A stretch of 6,919 nt of DNA, from assembly GCA_023436825.1 (NCBI GenBank), contig JAEZHS010000187.1, positions 1 to 6,919 on the forward strand. The letters are read 5' to 3'. The notes under the pieces are model-generated. The model saw nothing but the letters and a program-made list of their open reading frames with translations. It was not told the origin of the DNA and searched no databases. A program made the translations under genes and the position numbers. This stretch comes from Pseudomonadota bacterium. Lineage in GTDB: Bacteria; Pseudomonadota; Alphaproteobacteria; Reyranellales; Reyranellaceae. Each line of letters begins with the position of its first letter. Position 1 is the stretch's first letter. Shown here piece by piece: positions 1-5,324 of this stretch.

Positions 1-7
1 CCCGACG

Positions 8-45
8 CGCGGACCTCGGCGAATTCACATGCGCATAGGTCCGCG
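8..45. other. Inverted repeat just past the crotonase stop codon
   Basis: GCGGACCT (9-16) is the exact reverse complement of AGGTCCGC (37-44). One more C-G pair (8/45) gives a 9 bp stem around a 20 nt loop. It lies immediately 3' of the stop codon of the leftward crotonase gene, where a terminator would be expected. There is no T-run after it on the minus strand and the loop is long, so a classical intrinsic terminator is not supported. It could be an mRNA 3'-end hairpin or chance in GC-rich DNA. The first 50 bases hold nothing else I can identify. Confidence 0.3.
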
Positions 46-50
46 TATGA

Positions 51-890
51 CTACTTCGACCACGGCCCGAACGGCGGCATGTCCTTGCTGGGCTTGAGCG
101 GGAAGTTCGGCGGCCGCTTCTCGAAGAACGATTTTATGCCTTCCTGTGCATCGGCGCCGGCGGCGAGGTAGCCGACGCATTGCAGGTCGAGCGTCACCGC
201 ATCGAGCGGGTCCTGTGCGCCCAGCATGCTCCACATCAGCCGGCGGTTGACCGCGGCCGCCACCGACGACGACGTACTGGCCGCGAATTTCCTCGCCAGC
301 GCCCGTGCCGCCGGCAGCAGCTCCTCCGGCGCGTGCACCGATCGCACAAGGCCACCCTTCAACGCTTCCTCCGCGCCGAACAGCTCGGCCGTCATCACCC
401 ATTCCTGCGCCTGCTGCATGCCGACCAGCCGCGGCAGGAACCAGCACGACCCTGCCTCCATCGCCATGCCGCGCTTGTTGAACACGAATCCGATCCTCGC
501 TGTGCTCGACATCAGACGCACATCCATCGGCAGGCACATGGTGATGCCGACGCCGACTGCCGCGCCGTTGATCGCCGCCACGATGGGCTTCAGGCAGTTG
601 AAGATCGCCAAGGTGATCGAATCGCGGGGCTCGCGCTTCTGCGGCTTGCTGCCGTCGTTCCACACCTGGAAGGCACCGCTGCCGCCGGAAATGTCGGCGC
701 CGGCGCAAAAGGCGCGGCCGGCGCCGGTGACGACGATCGCCCGCACTTCATCCATCGCATTCACGCCCTGGAAGAAGTCGATCAATTACTTGCTCATCAC
801 CGTGTTGAAGGCATTGAGCTTGTCGGGCCGGTTCAAGGTCACGGTCATGACGCCGTCCTCGAGGCTGGTGAGCAAGGTCTCGTAGGTCAT
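51..890 (-). pseudogene. Enoyl-CoA hydratase/isomerase family protein, interrupted by an in-frame stop
   Basis: This is a crotonase-fold gene of 279 codons, the family's usual length, counted from the ATG at 888-890, but codon 35 is TAA (786-788). The start is supported by GAGGAAA four bases upstream and by homology: codons 1-34 read MTYETLLTSLEDGVMTVTLN followed by RPDKLNAFNTVMSK, the normal crotonase N-terminal strand and matching the neighbouring paralogue. After the stop the same frame continues with the rest of the fold. It has the first oxyanion-hole motif CAGAD (62-66, counting the stop as 35), the second GAAVGVG (109-115) and a PRLVG helix start. Both glutamates of classical enoyl-CoA hydratase are replaced (Thr117, Phe137), while Glu145 sits in the loop where isomerase- or dehalogenase-type crotonases carry their acidic residue, so hydratase activity is doubtful. 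Family members act on CoA thioesters in the cytoplasm. A shorter product starting at TTG (783-785) just after the stop is possible but would lack the first strand. The cause may be a nonsense mutation (for example GAA to TAA) or a sequencing error. Family certain; exact reaction unknown. Confidence 0.85.
786..788 (-). other. In-frame TAA stop at codon 35 of the crotonase gene
   Basis: On the minus strand the reading is AGC AAG TAA TTG ATC GAC, flanked on both sides by clearly homologous crotonase sequence in one frame, so this is a substitution and not a frameshift. TAA ends two intact genes in this window (the second crotonase and the GST), so it is a normal stop in this genome and general recoding is unlikely. 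One base change would restore GAA, CAA, AAA or another sense codon. TTG directly follows and could in principle serve as a restart codon. Confidence 0.9.
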
Positions 891-1003
891 GGGGTTTCCT
901 CAGCTTTCCATTCCGCTGCGCAAGACCGAATGCCGTTGCGCGACCGCGTGGTTTACGAAACATTCGCCGCAACACAGTCGATCCGCAATCCCGGAGGAAG
1001 TCG
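891..1003. promoter_or_regulatory. Divergent intergenic region between two crotonase genes
   Basis: This 113 bp gap must hold the promoters for both the leftward and the rightward crotonase genes. I see the Shine-Dalgarno sites at its two ends, GAGGAAA at 895-901 for the minus strand and GGAGGA at 993-998 for the plus strand. A short palindrome GTTTacgAAAC lies near 951-961 and could be an operator half or chance. No convincing -35/-10 pair stands out. Exact promoter positions are not supported. Confidence 0.4.
895..901 (-). promoter_or_regulatory. Ribosome binding site of the interrupted crotonase gene
   Basis: GAGGAAA lies four bases (CCCC) before the ATG at 888-890 on the minus strand. 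It fixes the original start upstream of the stop codon. This shows that the 34 codons before the TAA belong to the gene, rather than the gene starting at the TTG after it. Confidence 0.6.
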
Positions 1004-1795
1004 ATGTCCCACCTGCTGAAATCTGTCGAAGACGGCGTCATGAAGATCACGCTCAACCGTCCCGAGGCGATGAACGCCCTATCGCGCGATATGATGGGAG
1101 GCCTGACCGACGCGTTGAACGAGGCGGCGGGTTCGCGCGACATCGGCTGCGTGGTGGTGCGCGGCGCAGGCGACAAGGCTTTTTGTGCCGGCGGCGACGT
1201 GAAGTCGATGGCGGCGGGCCGCGACCAGGACAAGACCTACGAGGACAAGGTCCACGACATCCGCATCCGCATGCAGGTCTCCGAGCTGCTGCACGAGATG
1301 GGCAAGCCCACCATCGCCATGGTGAATGGCGTGGCTGCGGGCGCCGGCCTGTCGCTGGCTCTGGCCGCCGACATGCGGTTCGCCGGCAGGAGCGCGCGCA
1401 TGACCACGGCGTTCGCCAAGGTCGGTTTCTCGGGCGACTTCGGCTCGCATTATTTCCTGCACAAGCTCGTCGGAACCGCCAAGGCGCGCGAACTCTATTT
1501 CACCGCCGAGATCCTGAACGCCGAGCAGATCGAGAAGCTCGGGTTGGCGAACCGTATCGTCGACGACGCCAACCTCGACAGCGAGACCATGGCCTTCGCC
1601 AAGAAGCTCGCGGCCGGCCCGCGCGTCGCCTGGTGGCATGTGAAGAAGAATATGAAGGTGGCGGAGGAGGGCACGCTCTCCGAGGCGCTCGACTCCGAGG
1701 CCGCGCGCATGATCCGCACCGGCGAGACCGAGGACCACAAGGAAGCCGCCCGCGCCTTCGTCGAAAAGCGCGCCCCGGTGTTCAAGGGGTACTAA
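1004..1795 (+). CDS. Enoyl-CoA hydratase/isomerase family protein (crotonase fold)
   Basis: This is a complete 263-residue crotonase-superfamily enzyme, expected to act on an acyl-CoA in the cytoplasm. The start ATG is preceded by GGAGGA (993-998) with five-base spacing. Visible landmarks are the N-terminal strand with LNRPEAMNAL (17-26), first oxyanion-hole motif CAGGD (61-65), NGVAAGAG (108-115) supplying the second oxyanion-hole glycine, GSHYFLHKLVG (147-157), and the C-terminal trimerisation tail ending in EKRAPVFKGY. The two glutamates of classical enoyl-CoA hydratase are absent: Ser117 and Phe137 occupy those positions. Asp145 in the SGDFGS loop sits where PaaG-type isomerases and 4-chlorobenzoyl-CoA dehalogenase have their catalytic aspartate. 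An isomerase-like or other crotonase reaction therefore fits better than plain hydration; this is inference from motif alignment by eye. It is divergent from a related, interrupted paralogue, so the pair may share control. A large palindromic repeat begins six bases after the stop. Confidence 0.92.
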   Translation: MSHLLKSVEDGVMKITLNRPEAMNALSRDMMGGLTDALNEAAGSRDIGCVVVRGAGDKAFCAGGDVKSMAAGRDQDKTYEDKVHDIRIRMQVSELLHEMGKPTIAMVNGVAAGAGLSLALAADMRFAGRSARMTTAFAKVGFSGDFGSHYFLHKLVGTAKARELYFTAEILNAEQIEKLGLANRIVDDANLDSETMAFAKKLAAGPRVAWWHVKKNMKVAEEGTLSEALDSEAARMIRTGETEDHKEAARAFVEKRAPVFKGY

Positions 1796-1805
1796 TGACG
1801 TACTT

Positions 1806-1836
1806 CCTCCCCTTCGCGGAGTCCGCGAAGGGGAGG
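1806..1836. repeat. Perfect hairpin in the left arm of the palindrome
   Basis: CCTCCCCTTCGCGGA (1806-1820) and its exact reverse complement (1822-1836) are separated by a single G, giving a strong GC-rich hairpin once the loop opens by a pair or two. It starts 11 bases after the stop of the rightward crotonase gene. It could slow RNA polymerase or protect the mRNA 3' end. No T-run follows, so it is not a standard intrinsic terminator. Confidence 0.7.
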
Positions 1837-1856
1837 TGCCCTCGTCTTACGCGGGC

Positions 1857-1898
1857 GGAGGGGTCATGAGCGGCAGTACAGGTGCTCATGACCCCTCC
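1857..1898. repeat. Central 15 bp stem-loop of the palindrome
   Basis: GGAGGGGTCATGAGC (1857-1871) pairs perfectly with 1884-1898 across the 12-base loop at 1872-1883. The stop codon of the leftward LivM gene (1886-1888) falls inside the right half of this stem, so translation of that gene ends within the repeat. Confidence 0.75.
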
Positions 1899-2854
1899 GT
1901 CGCCGTATGACGGCGCCACCTCCCCAGCTTCGCTGGGAAGGAAGTGAAGAGGCGACCGAGCATTCCCACCACGCCCCCGGGCATCAGCACCATCGCTGCG
2001 ATCAGCAGCACGGCGTAGAGCAGCCCCGACAGGCCTTTGCCCAGTCCGGCCAGCAGGTCGGGGAAGAACTGCAGGAACAGCCCGCCGGCGATGGCGCCGG
2101 CGGGCGAATGCATGCCGCCGATCACCAGGCCGAACAGCATCTGCACCGACAGCGCGAAGCTGTAGCTGGCGGGCCCGACATAGCCGAACTGGTAGGACGA
2201 GAGGCATCCCGCCAGCGCCAGATAGGCGCCGGCGATACCCGAGATCGTGGCGCGCACATCGGCGACGCGGATGCCCTGTGCGGCGGCGGCGAGGTCGTTG
2301 TCGCGCGTGGCCAGCAGGGCGCGTCCCGAGCGGCTGGCGATCAGGTTGGCGGCCAGCCAGATGCCGATCGCCAGCAAGGCCAGCGCCATCATGAAGTTCC
2401 AGCGGTCGGCGCTGATGCCGCCGGGCGGCGTCGGGAAGTCGAGATAGAGCCCTTGCACGCCGCCGGTCCACTGCTCGATCAGGCGCCAGCGCAGCAGTTG
2501 CGGGAAGGCGATGGCGAAGGCGTAGGTGACCAGTGCCTGTGTCCAGAGACTGTGGCTGCCGGCAATGCGGCCCAGCCCCCAGCCCGCGGCATAGCCCGCC
2601 AGCAACGCGGCTGGCAGACCCCAGTAGACCGACAATGGCGTATGCGTGCCGATGATGGCCGCGCTGTAGCTGCCGACGCCGAACAGCGCGGCCTGGGCGA
2701 AGGAGAACTGGCCACTGACGCCGCACAGCAGCACCAGACCCAGGAGCGCGATCGACCAGATCACGGCCTGGGTGAAGCGGAAGACGATGAAATCCGGGAA
2801 GCAGAACGCGAGGGCGGCCGCCGCCACGAAGCCCATGGTCCATACGGTCCGCAT
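1886..2854 (-). CDS. Branched-chain amino acid ABC transporter permease, LivM family
   Basis: This is an inner-membrane permease subunit of the LivH/LivM type, which normally pairs with LivH, two ATPases (LivG, LivF) and a periplasmic binding protein to import branched-chain amino acids or similar carboxylates. The 322-residue protein from ATG 2852-2854 has about eight or nine hydrophobic segments. It shows the family signature GVSGQFSFAQAALFGVGSY (45-63) and the cytoplasmic coupling loop with RALLATRDNDLAAAAQGI (178-195) followed by ISGIAGAYLALAG. The last helix ends in MPGGVVGML, where LivM proteins usually stop; residues 304-322 (TSFPAKLGRWRRHTATEGS) are an extra basic tail encoded by the palindromic repeat. 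No good Shine-Dalgarno site precedes the start. The frame is open further upstream to 2965 but that part is antisense to the VOC gene. No partner subunit lies in the window, so the gene looks orphaned. A livM symbol is not assigned because the substrate is unknown. Confidence 0.9.
   Translation of the reverse strand: MRTVWTMGFVAAAALAFCFPDFIVFRFTQAVIWSIALLGLVLLCGVSGQFSFAQAALFGVGSYSAAIIGTHTPLSVYWGLPAALLAGYAAGWGLGRIAGSHSLWTQALVTYAFAIAFPQLLRWRLIEQWTGGVQGLYLDFPTPPGGISADRWNFMMALALLAIGIWLAANLIASRSGRALLATRDNDLAAAAQGIRVADVRATISGIAGAYLALAGCLSSYQFGYVGPASYSFALSVQMLFGLVIGGMHSPAGAIAGGLFLQFFPDLLAGLGKGLSGLLYAVLLIAAMVLMPGGVVGMLGRLFTSFPAKLGRWRRHTATEGS
1923..1937. repeat. Small hairpin in the right arm of the palindrome
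   Basis: CCCAGC (1923-1928) and GCTGGG (1932-1937) pair around TTC. This is the right-arm counterpart of the larger left-arm hairpin. It lies inside the coding sequence for the LivM tail on the minus strand. Confidence 0.6.
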
Positions 2855-2897
2855 GGCGCTACCATAAGGGACATTCGAAAGCTTAGGGAGTGGAACG
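2855..2897. promoter_or_regulatory. Short divergent gap between the LivM and VOC genes
   Basis: Only 43 bases separate two divergent starts, so any promoters must overlap each other or extend into the coding sequences. AGGGAG (2885-2890), seven bases before the VOC ATG, is that gene's ribosome binding site. The other side has no clear Shine-Dalgarno site. I cannot place -10 or -35 boxes with confidence. Confidence 0.35.
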
Positions 2898-3650
2898 ATG
2901 AAGCTCAGGCAGTGCGTCTTCGTAGCCAAGGATCTCGAAAGCTCGCGCGAAGAACTGTGCGACATCCTGGGGATCGAGGTCGCCTATCGCGATCCCGGCG
3001 TCGCCAAGTGGGGCCTGGTCAACGTCGTCTGCCCGATCGGCCACGACTTCCTGGAGATCGTCACGCCCGAGCAGCCCGGCACCTCGGCCGGCCGCTATAT
3101 CGAGCGGCGCAAGGGCGACGGCGGCTACATGGTGATCATCCAGGTGCCCGACGCCAAGGCCGAGCGGGCGCGTGTCACTGGCCTCGGCGTGCGCGCCGTC
3201 GCGCAGAAGGACTTGGCCGAATACAACTACACGCACTTCCACCCCTCCGATACGTCGGGCGTGCTGCTGTCGCTCGACACGACCTTCGCGCCGCCGGGCG
3301 TCGATCCCAAATTGTGGTGGCCGCCGGCCGAGAAGGACTGGTTGAAGCATGCGCGCTCGGACGTCACCAACGGGCTGGCCGGCGTCGAGATCCAGGCCGA
3401 GGATCCCGACAAGGCTGCCGCCCATTGGTCGAAGCTGCTCGATCGTCCGGTGAAGGACGACATCATCCGGCTCGACGACGACGGCGAGATCCGCTTCACG
3501 CCGATCGTCGATGGCCGCGGGCCGGGCGTGTCGGCCTACGACGTCAAGGTGGTCGATCGCGAGCGCGTGCTTGCGGCCGCCAAGAAGCGGCATCGCGATC
3601 GTGGTCCCGCTCAGGTCGAGGTCTGCGGCTGCCGCATCAATCTCGTGTGA
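2898..3650 (+). CDS. VOC-superfamily (glyoxalase-like) protein
   Basis: This 250-residue protein has the vicinal-oxygen-chelate fold, whose members are metal-dependent lyases, dioxygenases, epimerases or resistance proteins. The start is supported by AGGGAG seven bases upstream. The first module (about 1-60) opens with a strand and helix, LRQCVFVAKDLESSREELCD, and includes FLEIV (51-55). A partner strand set at 75-130 contains YTHFHPSDTSGVLLSLDTT, where His113, His115 and Glu53 are plausible metal ligands. A second, more diverged part follows (about 160-250) with GVEIQAEDPDKAAAHWSKLL, the usual start of a VOC helix. No signal peptide is seen, so it should be cytoplasmic. It is divergent from the LivM gene and its last 40 bases overlap the end of the MFS gene on the other strand. 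The reaction cannot be named. Fold assignment is confident; the ligand residues are an eye estimate. Confidence 0.87.
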   Translation: MKLRQCVFVAKDLESSREELCDILGIEVAYRDPGVAKWGLVNVVCPIGHDFLEIVTPEQPGTSAGRYIERRKGDGGYMVIIQVPDAKAERARVTGLGVRAVAQKDLAEYNYTHFHPSDTSGVLLSLDTTFAPPGVDPKLWWPPAEKDWLKHARSDVTNGLAGVEIQAEDPDKAAAHWSKLLDRPVKDDIIRLDDDGEIRFTPIVDGRGPGVSAYDVKVVDRERVLAAAKKRHRDRGPAQVEVCGCRINLV

Positions 3651-4840
3651 GTGCGCGACACCAGGAACAGCAGCACACCGAGATTCAGCAGGTTGAAGGC
3701 CATGCCGGTCGAGAAGGCCGGCAGGTAGCCGCCGAACTGGTCGTACAGCACCCCGGCGCCCCAGCCGCCGCTCGCCATGCCCAAAAGGCCGGCGAACATC
3801 ACGGTGGGAATGCGCCAGTTCGCTTCCTGGGCCGAGTAGCATTCGCGGATCACGATGACGTAGGCGGGCAGCAGCCCCGAGAGGCCGAGCCCGAAGGCGG
3901 CGGAGACCACGAACAGTGCGGCCATGTCGTGGGTGATCAGGAAGCCCGCCAGCGCCGTCGCCTGCACCAGCGAGCTGAAGAGCAGCGTCTGGAAGCCGCC
4001 GATCCTGTCGCTCAGCCAGCCCCAGAACTGGCGCGCCAGGAAGGCCGTGCCCAGCAGGACCGACAGCATGGCCGCGCCATACTGCGAGGCGAATCCCAGG
4101 TCGCCGCAATAGGCCACGACGTGGTTCATCGGCATGGCCATGGGCACGCAGCAGGAATAGACCGCGACCATCAGCAAGACCATCAAGAGGTTGGGCGGCA
4201 GGCCGAGCGTCGAATCACGTCGCGTGGCGCCGGAGGCGCCGCCCGCCGTCGCCGACGGCGCGATGGGCGCGGGGTGGAGGAAGACCATGGTAAGGGCCAC
4301 GCCCGACACCAGCACGAAGCCGCCGAACAGCAGCGCCGTGTGGCGCCAACCGACATGATCGACGCCGAACTGCAGCAGCGGCGGCCAGATCGCGCCCGCG
4401 ACCGCCTGGCCCGAGGCAATCAGGGCGATTGCCGAGCCGCGGCGGCGCTCGAACCACAGGCTTACGTAGGTGAGCAGCGGCGAGAACATGCAGGAAGTGC
4501 CGAACAGCCCCATCAGCACGCCGTGGCCGACATAGATCTCGAACAGCCCCCCGACCGCCGACAGCACCAGGCCCATCGCCACCATGGTCGAGCCGAAGAT
4601 GACGATGGGCCGGATCCCCATGCGGCCCGCCAGCCAACCCGCGACGATGCCGCCGAAGGCCGCGCCGACATAGGAAAGCGAGCTCGCTCCGGCCGGCCCC
4701 GATCGGTTGGTCTGCAGCTCTGCCGCGATCTGCTTCATGCCGACCACGACGACCAGCGGGGCGCCATAGGCGATGGTCATGATCGCCAGCGCCGCACTCG
4801 CCGTGATCCAGGCGGTGCGGCTGTCCAGAAGACTCGTCAT
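3611..4840 (-). CDS. MFS transporter
   Basis: This is a 409-residue major facilitator superfamily protein of the inner membrane with about 12 predicted helices in two halves. The halves are separated by a cytoplasmic, small-residue-rich loop at about 190-215. The loop between helices 2 and 3 carries a motif-A-like GWLAGRMGIRP (68-78), and the matching loop of the second half has GWLSDRIGGFQ (274-284). WFERRRGSAIALIASGQAVAG (129-149) resembles the segment seen in monocarboxylate or oxalate/formate-type transporters, which hints at an organic-anion substrate, but direction and substrate are not readable. The start ATG (4838-4840) overlaps the MarR stop as ATGA, so the two genes are probably translationally coupled and regulated together. 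The same frame is open upstream to 4969, but that would read antisense-frame sequence inside marR. The 3' end overlaps the convergent VOC gene by 40 bases. With a GST controlled from the same divergent region, efflux or uptake of a compound handled by that enzyme is a reasonable guess. Confidence 0.92.
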   Translation of the reverse strand: MTSLLDSRTAWITASAALAIMTIAYGAPLVVVVGMKQIAAELQTNRSGPAGASSLSYVGAAFGGIVAGWLAGRMGIRPIVIFGSTMVAMGLVLSAVGGLFEIYVGHGVLMGLFGTSCMFSPLLTYVSLWFERRRGSAIALIASGQAVAGAIWPPLLQFGVDHVGWRHTALLFGGFVLVSGVALTMVFLHPAPIAPSATAGGASGATRRDSTLGLPPNLLMVLLMVAVYSCCVPMAMPMNHVVAYCGDLGFASQYGAAMLSVLLGTAFLARQFWGWLSDRIGGFQTLLFSSLVQATALAGFLITHDMAALFVVSAAFGLGLSGLLPAYVIVIRECYSAQEANWRIPTVMFAGLLGMASGGWGAGVLYDQFGGYLPAFSTGMAFNLLNLGVLLFLVSRTHTRLMRQPQTST

Positions 4841-5289
4841 AGCGACTCTACCTCGCGCGACAGGCGCCGAACGGACTCCACCGAAACCTGTCGGGCGAGC
4901 TTGGCATGCGCCTGGCGCCAGATTGCCAGCGCCGCCTCGAGCTTGCGCGCGCCTTTTTCGGTCAGCCACACCATGCGCTTGCGTTGGTCGCTCTCGACCA
5001 CCGCGATCTCCAGCAGGCCCTCGGCTTCGAGCGTGCGCAGCGTGCGTGACAGGGTCGATTGGTCGAGGCCCATGCGATCGGCGAGCGCGCTCACGGTATC
5101 GTCGTCCGCCGAGGCGATCTCGGCCATCAGGCCGAACTGGGAGAAGGAGACGCCGGATGGCATCATGCGCTCCTCCAGGAACTGGGTGGCCCGCCGCGCT
5201 GCCCGCCGCAGGTTCCAGCCGGCGCAGGTCTCGAGCGCCGTCCGGGCGTCGGCGCGCAGCGTCTTCGGGGGGTGCCTAGGCTTGGTCAT
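4837..5289 (-). CDS. MarR-family transcriptional regulator
   Basis: This 150-residue dimeric winged-helix regulator belongs to a family whose members usually repress neighbouring genes until a small aromatic or electrophilic ligand, or oxidation, releases them from DNA. The N-terminal dimer helix contains NLRRAARRATQFLEER (26-41), typical of one MarR subgroup. Next come a helix around FSQFGLMAEIA (49-59), the helix-turn-helix VSALADRMGLDQSTLSRTLR (66-85), and the wing EIAVVESDQRKRMVWLT (94-110) with the conserved Asp101/Arg103 pair. C-terminal dimer helices follow. Cys22 is the only cysteine; it lies just before the dimer helix, so redox sensing is possible but unproven. No Shine-Dalgarno sequence precedes the ATG at 5287-5289, which itself lies in an inverted repeat, so translation may be leaderless or weak. 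The stop overlaps the MFS start by four bases. Autoregulation and control of the divergent GST gene are inferred from the operator-like palindromes between them. Confidence 0.93.
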   Translation of the reverse strand: MTKPRHPPKTLRADARTALETCAGWNLRRAARRATQFLEERMMPSGVSFSQFGLMAEIASADDDTVSALADRMGLDQSTLSRTLRTLEAEGLLEIAVVESDQRKRMVWLTEKGARKLEAALAIWRQAHAKLARQVSVESVRRLSREVESL

Positions 5290-5324
5290 GTATCATATGT
5301 ATATACATAGGATGTAGATACATG
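5287..5324. promoter_or_regulatory. Divergent promoter/operator region between marR and GST genes
   Basis: The 32 bases between the two start codons are only about 28% G+C in otherwise GC-rich DNA. CATGTATC (5287-5294), which includes the marR start, is the exact reverse complement of GATACATG (5317-5324), which includes the GST start. Inside is a second palindrome with a different centre (5296-5309). The size and symmetry fit one or two MarR dimer sites, and any promoter here must overlap them, so binding would block both genes. AGGA (5309-5312) is a weak ribosome binding site for the GST. Binding by this MarR is inference. Confidence 0.7.
5292..5313. promoter_or_regulatory. Probable MarR operator palindrome
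   Basis: TATGTATATACATA (5296-5309) is a perfect 14 bp palindrome. It extends outward after one mismatch (A5295/G5310) by three more pairs (ATC 5292-5294 with GAT 5311-5313) to a 22 bp site with ten of eleven pairs matching. MarR dimers commonly bind palindromes of about this length. Its AT-rich core is also the best place for the -10 elements of both divergent genes. Confidence 0.65.

Larger units (their letters stand above)
1802..1945. repeat. Large imperfect palindromic repeat (REP/MITE-like) between convergent genes
   Basis: The whole segment is a long imperfect inverted repeat. It opens with ACTTCCT (1802-1808) and closes with AGGAAGT (1939-1945), and GGGGAGGTG blocks match between the arms (1830-1838 against the complement near 1917-1925). 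The centre is a perfect 15 bp stem, GGAGGGGTCATGAGC (1857-1871) with its complement at 1884-1898 around a 12-base loop. Each arm contains its own smaller hairpin (1806-1836 and 1923-1937), so single strands could fold into a branched, cloverleaf-like shape. Elements of this style are common between genes in alphaproteobacteria (general knowledge). No transposase, clear target-site duplication or T-run is visible. It lies between two convergent 3' ends and may act as a transcription barrier, but its 3' arm also codes for the end of the permease gene. Confidence 0.8.

Noticed and set aside
786..788. Programmed readthrough or stop-codon recoding at the crotonase TAA
   Set aside because: TAA ends other genes in the window. 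Selenocysteine and pyrrolysine use TGA and TAG, and no special downstream structure is evident. A point mutation or sequencing error is simpler.
748..1233. 161-codon minus-strand frame across the divergent crotonase promoter region
   Set aside because: It overlaps the ends of two real genes in wrong frames, and its second half is the crotonase N-terminus read in another frame, not a separate protein.
1802..1945. Palindrome as a standard rho-independent terminator
   Set aside because: Strong stems are present but no T-run follows on either strand, and the element is far larger than a terminator.
2855..2965. Longer LivM start at 2965
   Set aside because: The added 37 residues are antisense to the VOC coding sequence and unlike LivM N-termini; the ATG at 2852-2854 begins just before the first helix.
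2883..4109. 408-codon minus-strand frame opposite the VOC gene
   Set aside because: Antisense shadow of the VOC gene and out of frame with the MFS gene; its composition is typical of a noncoding frame.
4841..4969. Longer MFS start at 4969
   Set aside because: The extension lies inside marR in another frame and is a basic, non-membrane sequence; the ATG at 4838-4840 overlapping the MarR stop fits a coupled operon.
1907..5317. Open reading frame of 1136 codons on the plus strand crossing LivM, VOC, MFS and MarR genes
   Set aside because: It runs antisense or out of frame through four genes with clear homology. Its protein is low-complexity, rich in Arg, Gln, His, Ala and Gly, and matches no fold. 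Long spurious frames like this are expected in GC-rich DNA.
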